Assembly (NCBI RefSeq): GCF_021173675.1
Contig: NZ_JAIHON010000007.1
Location: forward strand, 248,001-312,000
Source of the DNA: Streptomyces lincolnensis
GTDB lineage: Bacteria; Actinomycetota; Actinomycetes; Streptomycetales; Streptomycetaceae
DNA: 64,000 bases
Direction of reading: 5' to 3'
Below are positions 41,365 through 49,654 of the stretch, piece after piece. The notes under the pieces are model-generated. The model saw nothing but the letters and a program-made list of their open reading frames with translations. It was not told the DNA's origin and did not search any database. A program made the position numbers and the translations under genes. The first letter of the stretch is position 1, and each line of letters starts with the position of its first letter.

Positions 41365-42549
41365 CTAGATGAAGGGCGTGCCCGCGTCGAGGCCCGACAG
41401 GGCCCGGCCGTACAGCTCCAGGTTGGTCGTGGGGTTGACGAAGGAGTGCAGGGTGAGGGCGTGCAGGTCGCGCAGTGTGCGTTGGACGGGGACGTCGAGG
41501 TGGAGCGAGGTGGCGCCGGAGGCGGAGGCGAGCAGGTCGACGGCCTCCTTGCACAGGCGGGTCGCGTAGCCGGCCTGGGCGCGGACGCGGGTCCGTTCCT
41601 CCGGGGTGTACGGGGCTCCGGTCGTGGCGCGGGACTCGATGAGGGTGACGAACTCGTCGGTCAGCAGCTCGGCGCAGGAGAGTTTCATCGCCGCCTCGGC
41701 GGCCTGGAGGTGGGTGACGGCCGCCTCGTGCTGGCGGGTGTGGGAGGAGTAGGTGATGCCCCGCCGATGGATCCGCTCGCGGAACTCCGCCAGCGCCGAG
41801 CGCGCCAGACCGAGGGCGTTGGGCGCCGTCCAGACGCAGAACAGCAGCAGGACGGGCATCCGGTAGAAGGGGTCGTCGGCGTTGGCCTTCGAGGGGAACT
41901 CCCCGGCCAGCAGGGGCCCGACGGGCAGGACGCGGTGGCCGGGGACGAGCACGTCACGGGCGACGACACTGTTGCTGCCGCTTCCGGCCAGCCCGGAGAC
42001 CTGCCAGTCGTCGAGGATCTCCAGCTCGGCCATGGGGACGGCGGTCCACAGCACTTCGGGCGGCCCGTCGGCGGACTCGACCCGGGCCGTGAGCAGATGC
42101 CAGTCGGCGTGCCGGCAGCCGGTGGCGAAACCGGAGGTGCCGTTGACGACATAGCCGTCGTCCGTCGCGACCGCGGTGGCGTCCGGGATGAGGGTGCCGC
42201 CGACCCGGACGTCCGGACCGGTGAAGATCTCGTCCTGTGCCTCGTCGGGGAAGAGCGAGGCGATGAAGGCGCAGCCCGCCTGGATCGCCGCCGTGAAAGC
42301 GGTCGAGCCGCACCCGGCGGCGAGTTCGGCCAGCACGTCGGCCTGCGTGTGCGGCCGGCTCTGGTAACCGCCGTACCGCCGGGGGACGTTCATCCGGTGC
42401 ACCCCCGCCTTCGACAACGCCGCGACGACCTCGTCGGTCACCCTGCGCTGCTGTTCGGCCCGCAGGGCCTGGTCGCGGACGAGCGGGCGGAGCGCGCGGA
42501 CCCGCTCCACCAGATCGGCATCGGAACGCGGCGCTGACGAGTCGGCCAT
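41365..42549 (-). CDS. Acyl-CoA dehydrogenase-fold flavin-dependent monooxygenase
   Basis: This 394-residue protein has the acyl-CoA dehydrogenase fold. Its N-terminal helices, the GSTAFTAAIQAGCA segment and the VNGTSGFATGCRHADW block resemble the two-component hydroxylases of the HsaA/DszC group rather than true dehydrogenases. It would use FMNH2 supplied by a separate reductase to hydroxylate an aromatic or sulfur compound. ATG 42549 follows GGAGGTC. It is 56 bases downstream of tctA on the same strand, so the substrate may enter through the Tct system. No reductase gene is adjacent. Confidence 0.78.
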   Translation of the reverse strand: MADSSAPRSDADLVERVRALRPLVRDQALRAEQQRRVTDEVVAALSKAGVHRMNVPRRYGGYQSRPHTQADVLAELAAGCGSTAFTAAIQAGCAFIASLFPDEAQDEIFTGPDVRVGGTLIPDATAVATDDGYVVNGTSGFATGCRHADWHLLTARVESADGPPEVLWTAVPMAELEILDDWQVSGLAGSGSNSVVARDVLVPGHRVLPVGPLLAGEFPSKANADDPFYRMPVLLLFCVWTAPNALGLARSALAEFRERIHRRGITYSSHTRQHEAAVTHLQAAEAAMKLSCAELLTDEFVTLIESRATTGAPYTPEERTRVRAQAGYATRLCKEAVDLLASASGATSLHLDVPVQRTLRDLHALTLHSFVNPTTNLELYGRALSGLDAGTPFI

Positions 42550-42605
42550 GGCGGACCTCCGGTCACGGCGAGGGCCTTTCACCGTGACGCGGACGGCCCG
42601 CCCTG

Positions 42606-44114
42606 TCAACGCTCCGACACGGCACCGGAGTTGGCGCGACGCACCACCAGCTTCCGCAGCAGCGGCCAAGCCAGCAGCAGCACGATCACCACGTACACGA
42701 TCACCGAGAAGGGCGTGTTCACCAGACCCGAGACACTGCCGTCGCTGATCTGGAGGGCGCGGCGCAGCTGTTGCTCCGCGTTCGGGCCGAGGATGACACC
42801 GATGACGGCGGGCAGCACCGGCAGGCCGTAACGCCGCATGCCGAAGCCGATCAGACCGATGATCAGCAGGATCACCAGGTCGACGACCTCGCCGCCGACC
42901 GCGTACGCGCCGACCGCCGCGAAGAACAGGATCCCGGCGTACAGATACGGACGCGGGATGCGCAGCAGCTTCGCCCACAACGGCGCCAGCGGCAGGTTGA
43001 GCGCGAGCAGCAGCACCATGCCGACGAACAGCGAGGCGATCAGCCCCCACACCAGCTCCGGTTCCCGTTCGAACAGCAGCGGCCCCGGCTGGATGCCGTA
43101 CTGCTGGAACGCGGCCAGCATCACCGCGGCCACCGCCGTGGTCGGCAGGCCCAGCGTCAGCATGGACACCAGGGTGCCCGCCGCCGAGGCCGACGCCGCC
43201 GACTCCGGCCCGGCCACGCCCTCGATGGCGCCCTTGCCGAACTCCTCCCTGTGCTTCGACAGACGCTTCTCCGTGACGTACGACAGGAAGGTGGGGATCT
43301 CCGCGCCGCCCGCCGGGATCGCGCCGAAGGGGAAACCGATGAACGGCCCGCGCAGCCACGACTTCCAGGTCCGCCGTACGTCGGCGCGGCCCAGCCACGG
43401 CCGGCCCACGGGGATCGGCTCGCCCGGGCTGCGCCGCAGATGCGCGGCGACCCACAGGGCCTCGCCGATCGCGAACAGACCGACCGCCACGATCACCACG
43501 TCGATGCCGTCGGCGAGTTGGAGCGAACCGAAGGTCAGCCGCTGCTGGCCGGTCATCTGGTCCAGGCCCACCAGACCGATCGTCAGGCCGATCAGCAGCG
43601 AGGCCAGACCGCGGATCCGCGACGACCCCAGCACCGAGGTCACCGCGATGAACGCCAGCACCATGATGGCGAAGTAGTCCGGCGCGCCGATGTCCACGGC
43701 CAGTTCCGCGACCGCGGGCGCCAGCGCCACCAGCAGGATCGTGCCGATCATGCCGCCCGCGAAGTGCCCGATGGCGGCGGCCGCGAGCGCCTGGGCGCCG
43801 CGCCCCGCCTTGGCCATCGGGTTGCCCTCCATCGCCGCCACCACGGCCGCGCTCTCGCCGGGTGTGTTGAGCAGGATGGAGGTGGTCGAGCCGCCGAACA
43901 TCGCGCCGTAGTAGATGCCCGCGAACATGATGAACGCGGCGATCGGGTCCAGCCCGTAGGTGACCGGCAGCAGCAGGGCGACCGCCATCGCGGGCCCGAT
44001 GCCGGGCAGCACGCCGATCGCCGTGCCGAGCAGCACACCGAGGGCGGCCCACAGCAGGTTCAGCGGGGTCAGGGCCGTACCGAAGCCGTCCAGAAGGGAG
44101 TTGAGAGCGTCCAT
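42606..44114 (-). CDS. tctA: Tripartite tricarboxylate transporter, large permease TctA
   Basis: This 502-residue membrane protein has about twelve helices and the diagnostic glycine-rich segment near the N-terminus (ALGVLLGTAIGVLPGIGPAMA) with a repeat in the second half (SMLTLGLPTTAVAAVMLAA). It forms the main channel of the TctABC secondary importer of citrate-like carboxylates. It begins one base after the tctB stop region, in the order tctC-tctB-tctA. Confidence 0.94.
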   Translation of the reverse strand: MDALNSLLDGFGTALTPLNLLWAALGVLLGTAIGVLPGIGPAMAVALLLPVTYGLDPIAAFIMFAGIYYGAMFGGSTTSILLNTPGESAAVVAAMEGNPMAKAGRGAQALAAAAIGHFAGGMIGTILLVALAPAVAELAVDIGAPDYFAIMVLAFIAVTSVLGSSRIRGLASLLIGLTIGLVGLDQMTGQQRLTFGSLQLADGIDVVIVAVGLFAIGEALWVAAHLRRSPGEPIPVGRPWLGRADVRRTWKSWLRGPFIGFPFGAIPAGGAEIPTFLSYVTEKRLSKHREEFGKGAIEGVAGPESAASASAAGTLVSMLTLGLPTTAVAAVMLAAFQQYGIQPGPLLFEREPELVWGLIASLFVGMVLLLALNLPLAPLWAKLLRIPRPYLYAGILFFAAVGAYAVGGEVVDLVILLIIGLIGFGMRRYGLPVLPAVIGVILGPNAEQQLRRALQISDGSVSGLVNTPFSVIVYVVIVLLLAWPLLRKLVVRRANSGAVSER

Positions 44115-44115
44115 G

Positions 44116-44652
44116 TCACAGCACTCCCATCAGCGGGCCGCCGGGCAGCGGGACTCCGAGCAGGTTGTTGAAGACGGCGTAGGTGACCAGGGAGAGGACG
44201 GCCGCGATCAGCGGGTCCCGGTCGAAGCGGCGGCTGCCGAGCGCGAAGGCGGCGCCCCAGAACAACAGCGCACCCGCGATCGGGAAGCCGAGGGGCTCGA
44301 TGAGGACGGCCGCGCCGAGGAAGACACCCGCGAGCAGCAGCACCGTGCGCCAGTCGGCCGGTTCGGACAGGTCGATGTCCTCACCGCCCTCCGCCTCGCC
44401 CCGGCCGCCGCGCAGCACGTCCACGGCGAGCAGCGCGGCGATCACCAGCAGCCCGATCCCGACGACGACCGGCACGGTCTTCGGCCCGACCGGGCCGCGC
44501 TGGGTGATGTCGACGTCCATGGTGAGCGCGTCGGTCAGGACCAGTACGCCGAGCGCCAACAGCAGAACGCAGACGCCGAGTTCGGAGTGCTCGCGCAGCC
44601 AGGACCGGCGCTCGGACGGCTCGGCGGCGGGCGATTCGGTGTGTGTCGTCAC
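44116..44652 (-). CDS. tctB: Tripartite tricarboxylate transporter, small subunit TctB
   Basis: This 178-residue protein has four predicted helices, as in TctB family members, with a charged loop (RGGRGEAEGGEDID) between the second and third. GTG 44652 overlaps the tctC stop by four bases, coupling the two. It supports the TctA channel. Confidence 0.88.
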   Translation of the reverse strand: MTTHTESPAAEPSERRSWLREHSELGVCVLLLALGVLVLTDALTMDVDITQRGPVGPKTVPVVVGIGLLVIAALLAVDVLRGGRGEAEGGEDIDLSEPADWRTVLLLAGVFLGAAVLIEPLGFPIAGALLFWGAAFALGSRRFDRDPLIAAVLSLVTYAVFNNLLGVPLPGGPLMGVL

Positions 44653-45632
44653 AGTCCCAGCTCCTTCAGCACCGACACCACGCGCCTGTCTTGAGCGTCC
44701 AGGAAGTCGCCGAACTTCTCACCGGTCAGGAAGGCGTCGTCCCAGCCGTTCTTCTTCATGGACTCCTGCCACTCGGGCGAGTCGTGCAGCTCCTGGACCA
44801 GCCGGGTCAGCTTGTCGCGCTCGGCCTCCGACAGTCCCGGCGGGGCGACGATGCCGCGCCAGTTGGTGAAGTTCACGTCGTAGCCCGACTCCTTCAGCGT
44901 GGGCGCGTCGAGCTCGCCGACCCGCTCCGGCCCGGTGACGGCCAGCACCCGCAGCTCGCCCGCCTTGATCTGGTCGAGGTACTCGCCGACCCCGGACACC
45001 CCGAAGGCGACCTTGCTGCCGAGGATCGAGGCGAGCAGCTCGCCGCCGCCGTCGAAGGGGATGTAGTTGACCTGCTTCGGGGCGATCCCGGCGGCCTGCG
45101 CCATCAGCATCGGCGCGAGATGGTCGGGTCCGCCGGGGGAGGAGCCGCCGCCCACGGGCAGCTTCCCGGGATCCTTCTTCCACGCCTCGATCAGCTCGCC
45201 GATGTCCTTGTACGGCGAGTCCTTCGCCACCACGACCACGTCCTGCTCCTCGGTGAGCCGGGCGATCGGGGTGGTGTCGGCGAGCGTCTTGGGGGCGTGG
45301 TTGGAGCGGACGGCACCCACCACACCGAGGCCCATCGACATGGCGAGCTTGCCGTTGCCGTGCTCGCTCACCAGCCGGCTCAGCCCCACGGTGCCGCCCG
45401 CCCCGGGCAGGTTGAACACCTCGATGTTGTGCGTGAGCCCGGCGTCCTCGGCGTTCTTCGCGGCCGTACGGGCCGTGATGTCGTAGCCGCCGCCCGGTGT
45501 GTTGGGGACCATGAAACGCAGGCCCGGGATCTGGGTGCCGGTCTCGGCGCCGCTGCCGGCCGTGAGCAGGGGAGGCCCCACCAGCACGAGGACGGCGGCG
45601 CCGAGCAGGGCGAGGAGTGTGCGCAGGCGCAC
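44649..45632 (-). CDS. tctC: Tripartite tricarboxylate transporter, binding protein TctC
   Basis: This 327-residue extracytoplasmic binding protein has the Bug/TctC fold with IPGLRFMVPNTPGGGYDITAR at the N-terminal lobe and DHLAPMLMAQAAG in the middle. The N-terminus has a helix (LLALLGAAVLVLVGPPLL) but no lipobox cysteine, so it is probably anchored by that helix or cleaved. GTG 45632 has GGTGG upstream; the frame is open to 45770, but that would place a strong palindrome (45732-45743) inside the gene. The ligand is likely a carboxylate. Confidence 0.88.
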   Translation of the reverse strand: MRLRTLLALLGAAVLVLVGPPLLTAGSGAETGTQIPGLRFMVPNTPGGGYDITARTAAKNAEDAGLTHNIEVFNLPGAGGTVGLSRLVSEHGNGKLAMSMGLGVVGAVRSNHAPKTLADTTPIARLTEEQDVVVVAKDSPYKDIGELIEAWKKDPGKLPVGGGSSPGGPDHLAPMLMAQAAGIAPKQVNYIPFDGGGELLASILGSKVAFGVSGVGEYLDQIKAGELRVLAVTGPERVGELDAPTLKESGYDVNFTNWRGIVAPPGLSEAERDKLTRLVQELHDSPEWQESMKKNGWDDAFLTGEKFGDFLDAQDRRVVSVLKELGL

Positions 45633-45731
45633 GAGTGCCACCACCTGTCGGTACGTCGATGCGAAACGGGAAAGCCCTGTGGGGGAGGGTGATGTGGGCC
45701 ACATGTTGCCCGCGGGTGAACGGCCTGTCTC

Positions 45732-45743
45732 GGTTCCGGAACC
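45732..45743. promoter_or_regulatory. Palindrome GGTTCCGGAACC between tctC and the response regulator
   Basis: This perfect 12-base palindrome in the divergent region is a candidate operator or phase for the response regulator. Nothing else supports it. Confidence 0.4.
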
Positions 45744-45883
45744 AACGAAGGTTGTGGTCTTTTCGGTCACCGGCCGACAGACGTACCCATCCGGCCTCCG
45801 ATTTCGCAGGTGAGAGCCCTGGCGTAGGCCCGGCTCGTCTGCGAGCGTCTCGGGGTGGGATCCCGTGGGGAAGGAGCGGTCCG

Positions 45884-46636
45884 ATGACAGGCAGGCGCGC
45901 GGCGGCCGGCGCGGCCGACACGATCGACGTGCTAGTGGTCGACGACGACTTCATGGTGGCCCGGGTCCACCGCTCCTTCGTCGAGCGCGTCGCACCCTTC
46001 CGGGTCGTCGGCGTCGCCCACACCGGGGAGCAGGCCGCCCTCGCCGTGGACGAGTTGAACCCCGACCTCGTCCTGCTGGACCTGTATCTGCCGGACGTCT
46101 TCGGCCTGGACCTCGTCCCCCGGCTGCGTGCCGCCGGGCACGACTGCGACGTCATGGTCGTCAGCGCCGCGCGGGACGCCGACGCGGTCCGCGGTGCCGC
46201 CCGCCAGGGGGTCGTCGACTACCTCCTCAAGCCCTTCGGCTTCGACGACCTGCGCGCCCGCCTGGAACGCTATGTCGCCCAGCGCGACCGTCTCCTGACC
46301 GCCGTCGTACACAGTCAGGCCGACGTCGACCGGGTGCTGGCCAGATCGACCGCCCCGGCACCGGACATCGGCCCCCTCCCCAAGGGCATGAGCCCGGAGA
46401 CCGCCCGGCTCGTCGAACACACCCTACGCACCGCCGACGGCTCCCTCTCCGCCACCGAATGCGCCACCCTCGCCGGCATCTCCCGCGTCAGCGCCCGCCG
46501 CTACCTGGAGCACTTCCACACCATCGGTACGGCGGACGTCTCCCTGCGCTACGGCGCGGCGGGGAGGCCCGAGCGGAGGTACCGGTTCCGGGGGCGGGGG
46601 ACGGGACTGGGGGAGGGCGGGGAGGCCCGCGCCTAG
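45884..46636 (+). CDS. CitB/DcuR-type response regulator, no adjacent kinase
   Basis: This 250-residue regulator has a receiver domain with the acidic pair at VVDDD, the phospho-acceptor Asp in LVLLDLYLP and Lys in YLLKPFG, then a helix-turn-helix (LSATECATLAGISRVSARRYLEHF) of the CitB/DcuR group. It is divergent from the tctCBA operon, so it probably activates it in response to a carboxylate. The sensor kinase that normally pairs with it is absent from the flanking DNA. ATG 45884 follows GGAAGGAG. Confidence 0.88.
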   Translation: MTGRRAAAGAADTIDVLVVDDDFMVARVHRSFVERVAPFRVVGVAHTGEQAALAVDELNPDLVLLDLYLPDVFGLDLVPRLRAAGHDCDVMVVSAARDADAVRGAARQGVVDYLLKPFGFDDLRARLERYVAQRDRLLTAVVHSQADVDRVLARSTAPAPDIGPLPKGMSPETARLVEHTLRTADGSLSATECATLAGISRVSARRYLEHFHTIGTADVSLRYGAAGRPERRYRFRGRGTGLGEGGEARA

Positions 46637-46765
46637 GGGGACGCGTCGGCAGGGCTTACGGTCGCCCCGGTGGGCCGGGAGTCGAGGATGTCGAGCGCCT
46701 GCTTGACGTGCACCTGTTGGCTGTTCGGCCTACGCTGGGAAGGGATGTCTTTGCTGGAGGTCTGA

Positions 46766-47854
46766 ATGACCAACGGGAAAGCCTTCAACGGTGCGGAAAG
46801 CCCGGAAACACCCAGAGGAAGACCCCTCAGAACTCACAGAACGGCCTGGCGTGAGCGCGCCGCCGCCCGAATTCTCTTTCTGGAACAGCAGGCGGATCGC
46901 GAGAGCTGCCGAGCGGCGGCGAACCAGGCCGAGCAATGTGAGAGGGAGAGGACACTCGAGGGGATCGCCCGGCAACTGGAAGAGGCCGGCAACGCCGTCT
47001 CCGCGCCGCGCCGCCCCTTCACCGGAGCCGCGGCTCTCGAACGGACGTGGGCCAATGTGCGCGCCGCCGACGTTCTGCTGGTGCGGTTGTGTTCGGACGA
47101 AGACCTGATCGGCCGAAGCACCGACGTTCTGAGCCAGGTCAAGCAGCATCTCCGCCCGGCCGACCCGCTTCGGGTGCAGGCAGAAACGGTCGCGGAACGG
47201 GTGGCGGATAACGGACCACGCCCGGGAGACCGCGCACTCCTCGTCCTCGCCCTCGGCGCCTCGTACGACGCACTCGACGCCGAGTTCAGCAGAGTGCGCA
47301 GCCTCAGCATCATCCTGCGGATCGCGACCTTCTTCGTTCTCCTCGGTGCGGGCGGGCTCGCGGCCTGGGGTTGGTACTGCCCCAATTCACTGAACATGTG
47401 CTTTCTTCCCGAGGGAAGGAAATTCGCGGCATGCCCTTCCGGAGAGATCCCTCGCGAGAAGGGAAAAGTTGCCAGTGGCTACGCGCAGCAAGTCGATGTT
47501 CTCGTCATCGAGGCGGCAGGACTGGCCGGCGCGGCACTCACGGTCATAGCGTCTCTCCGCCAGATCCAGGGAACGAGCAGCCCCTACATGCTGCCGCTCG
47601 CGGCGGCCCTGCTCAAATTCCCGACGGGTGCCTTGACCGCGTTCATCGGAGTGCTGCTGATCAGGGGCGCCTTCATTCCCGGTCTGAGCGACCTGGACTC
47701 CAGTCCGCAGATAGTGGCCTGGGCCGTCATCTTCGGTGCCGGTCAGCATCTCGTGACCCGGTTCGTCGACGCCCGGGCCCGGGAGACGCTCTCGGACGTG
47801 GGACGCCCACCCGCCGACCCGGAACCGAGCGGCGCCAGGGCCCCGAGACCCTGA
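46766..47854 (+). CDS. Hypothetical membrane protein with N-terminal coiled coil
   Basis: This 362-residue protein is not recognised. The N-terminal part (about residues 25-75) is charged, with a probable coiled coil rich in Arg, Glu, Gln and Ala. Then come a helix at about 180-203, a Cys-containing exterior loop, and three further helices at about 245-263, 275-305 and 320-340. Base composition is less GC-rich than its neighbours, with more A-ending codons. It stands alone between the response regulator and a convergent gene. The ending GAGQHLVTRFVDARA recalls membrane domains of some bacterial conflict proteins, but this is weak. Confidence 0.7.
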   Translation: MTNGKAFNGAESPETPRGRPLRTHRTAWRERAAARILFLEQQADRESCRAAANQAEQCERERTLEGIARQLEEAGNAVSAPRRPFTGAAALERTWANVRAADVLLVRLCSDEDLIGRSTDVLSQVKQHLRPADPLRVQAETVAERVADNGPRPGDRALLVLALGASYDALDAEFSRVRSLSIILRIATFFVLLGAGGLAAWGWYCPNSLNMCFLPEGRKFAACPSGEIPREKGKVASGYAQQVDVLVIEAAGLAGAALTVIASLRQIQGTSSPYMLPLAAALLKFPTGALTAFIGVLLIRGAFIPGLSDLDSSPQIVAWAVIFGAGQHLVTRFVDARARETLSDVGRPPADPEPSGARAPRP

Positions 47855-47870
47855 CGCCGACACGGGATGC

Positions 47871-48242
47871 TCAGCGCCTGGTCGGGAACAGCGCGAGCCT
47901 GGCCTTGTGACCGGAGGCCGACTTCACCCAGATCTTCAGGTTGTTGAACTTGACCGTGCCGCCCGGGCTGGTGCTGCCGCTGAAGCTCGTACCGCCGCTG
48001 GAGGCGGAGAACTTCACCGTCCGGGAGCCGATGTGCGTGACCTTCAGCTTCCCGAAGCCGAACTTCCTGCCGTCGACCTTGATGGTCGTGGGCTTCGACA
48101 CGGTGATCTCGCACCGCCCGTCGTAGCAGGGCCCCTGTCCGGCGCCGTACGCCACCGGTGTCATCGCACCGAACCCGAGTACGCCTGCCATGGTCAGTGT
48201 CACGGCGGTCGTCGCGGCTCGCCGGCTCGTGCCTGTACCCAT
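47871..48242 (-). CDS. Small secreted protein of unknown function
   Basis: This 123-residue secreted protein has a signal peptide ending at VAYGAG (residue 35). The mature part begins with QGPCYDGRCEITV, two cysteines likely bonded, followed by beta-rich sequence and a basic C-terminus. ATG 48242 has a strong AGGAGGTCC ribosome site, indicating good expression. No domain is recognised. Similar short proteins are abundant in Streptomyces secretomes. Confidence 0.75.
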   Translation of the reverse strand: MGTGTSRRAATTAVTLTMAGVLGFGAMTPVAYGAGQGPCYDGRCEITVSKPTTIKVDGRKFGFGKLKVTHIGSRTVKFSASSGGTSFSGSTSPGGTVKFNNLKIWVKSASGHKARLALFPTRR

Positions 48243-48330
48243 CGGTTGGACCTCCTGTCGTCGGGGGGGGATTCCCGCCCGGCATGTGTAGGCCGACGCA
48301 GACGGGACCCGTCCCGATCACGCGGAGTCG

Positions 48331-48891
48331 TCAGGCCCGGGGGATGTCGCTGCCGGTGGGCCGGTACTCGATCAGCAACACCCGGTCGTCCAGGGCCCGG
48401 TGGCCGACCAGCTCCAGGTCGGCGGAGGACACTCCCGCGAAGAACGGCTCACGGCCCGATCGCCCCACGAGAAGGGGAAACGTCATGAGCCTCAGGCGCT
48501 CGACGAGCCCCGCGTCGAGCAGCTGCCGGGCCACGGAGAGGCTTCCCACGGTGCGGAGCGGGAGCTCGCCGTCCTTCTTGAGGCGTGTGACCTCGGCGAC
48601 GAGTTCACGACGGATGCGCGTGTTCGGCCAGGACGCCGTCTCCAGCGTCGTGGAGAACACGACCTTGTCCACCTCGGTCATCCGGCGCCAGGAGGCATCG
48701 CGTGCCTCCTCGGGCAGCGCCGCGAACGCCTCGTAGGTGCGCCGCCCCAGGAGGATCGTCTGCGGCAGCGCCCACTCGGCGCTGATCCACTCCTCCAGCT
48801 CGGGGCCGTGGTACCCGAAGTAGCCCGGTGAATTCTCGCTCCCGGCCCATCCGTCCACCGAGAGAAACACATCGACAGTCAGTGCCTGCAT
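48331..48891 (-). CDS. Dihydrofolate reductase-family protein (RibD C-terminal fold)
   Basis: This 186-residue cytoplasmic protein has the RibD_C/DHFR fold, with VDVFLSVDGW at the N-terminus, ILLGRRTYEAF at the nucleotide site and LVGRSGREPFF later. ATG 48891 follows AAGGGGA. Family members include pyrimidine reductases and stand-alone reductases of unknown substrate; this one is a stand-alone form. It is not expected to replace true dihydrofolate reductase. Confidence 0.82.
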   Translation of the reverse strand: MQALTVDVFLSVDGWAGSENSPGYFGYHGPELEEWISAEWALPQTILLGRRTYEAFAALPEEARDASWRRMTEVDKVVFSTTLETASWPNTRIRRELVAEVTRLKKDGELPLRTVGSLSVARQLLDAGLVERLRLMTFPLLVGRSGREPFFAGVSSADLELVGHRALDDRVLLIEYRPTGSDIPRA

Positions 48892-49006
48892 GGCCGTCCC
48901 CTTCGATCGTCCGATGACCTGGCGCCCTCAGGACCACCGGGGGCGCCTTACGCAGGGGACGTCGGAGCGGCCGTCGGCTTCTCGACACGGCGACGGGAGA
49001 CGGGCT

Positions 49007-49654
49007 TCAGGACAGCAGGCGCCGCTCCTTGGCGACCGCCACCGCGCCCGCCCGGGTCACGACGCCCAACTTGCCGTAGATCCGGCCCAGATGGGTCTTG
49101 ACGGTGGCCTCGCTGATGAACAGGGCGCGGGCGATCTCGCGGTTGCCGAGACCGTGGGCGAGCTGCCGCAGGATGTCCCGCTCGCGGGGCGAGAGGGTGG
49201 GGCTCGGGGTGCGCATGCGGGTCAGCAGACGGTCGGCGACCGGGGCGGAGAGGGCGGTACGGCCGGACGCGGCGTCGCGGATCGCGGTGAAGAGCTCGTC
49301 GGGGCGTTCGGCCTTGAGGAGATAGCCGGTGGCGCCCGCCTCGATGGCACGGGTGACGTCGGCGTCGGTGTCGAACATGGTCAGCACCAGGACCCGGGGG
49401 CCCGGCTCCCCGCCGGAGGTCAGCCGCCGGGTCGCCGTCACACCGTCCATGCCGCCGTCGAGCTGGAGGTCCATCAGGACGACATCCGGGCGCAGACTCC
49501 CGGCCATGGCGAGCGCCTCCTCACCGGTCGCCGCCTCCCCGACCACCTCGATGCCCTCCGCACTGGACAACAGGGCACGCAGCCCCGCGCGCACCACGGC
49601 ATGGTCGTCGCACAGCAACAGCCGCACGGGCGGGGCGGGGGACGGCGTACTCAC
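49007..49654 (-). CDS. NarL/FixJ-family response regulator
   Basis: This 215-residue regulator has a receiver domain with the acidic pair (LLCDDH), the phospho-acceptor in DVVLMDLQLD and Lys in YLLKAE, and a C-terminal LuxR helix-turn-helix (LSPRERDILRQLAHGLGNRE). GTG 49654 overlaps the sensor kinase stop by four bases, so the pair is coupled. The targets are not apparent. Confidence 0.93.
   Translation of the reverse strand: MSTPSPAPPVRLLLCDDHAVVRAGLRALLSSAEGIEVVGEAATGEEALAMAGSLRPDVVLMDLQLDGGMDGVTATRRLTSGGEPGPRVLVLTMFDTDADVTRAIEAGATGYLLKAERPDELFTAIRDAASGRTALSAPVADRLLTRMRTPSPTLSPRERDILRQLAHGLGNREIARALFISEATVKTHLGRIYGKLGVVTRAGAVAVAKERRLLS

Noticed and set aside
45633..45770. Upstream start for tctC at 45770
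   Set aside because: It would add 46 residues before the membrane segment and include a perfect palindrome; GTG 45632 has its own ribosome site.
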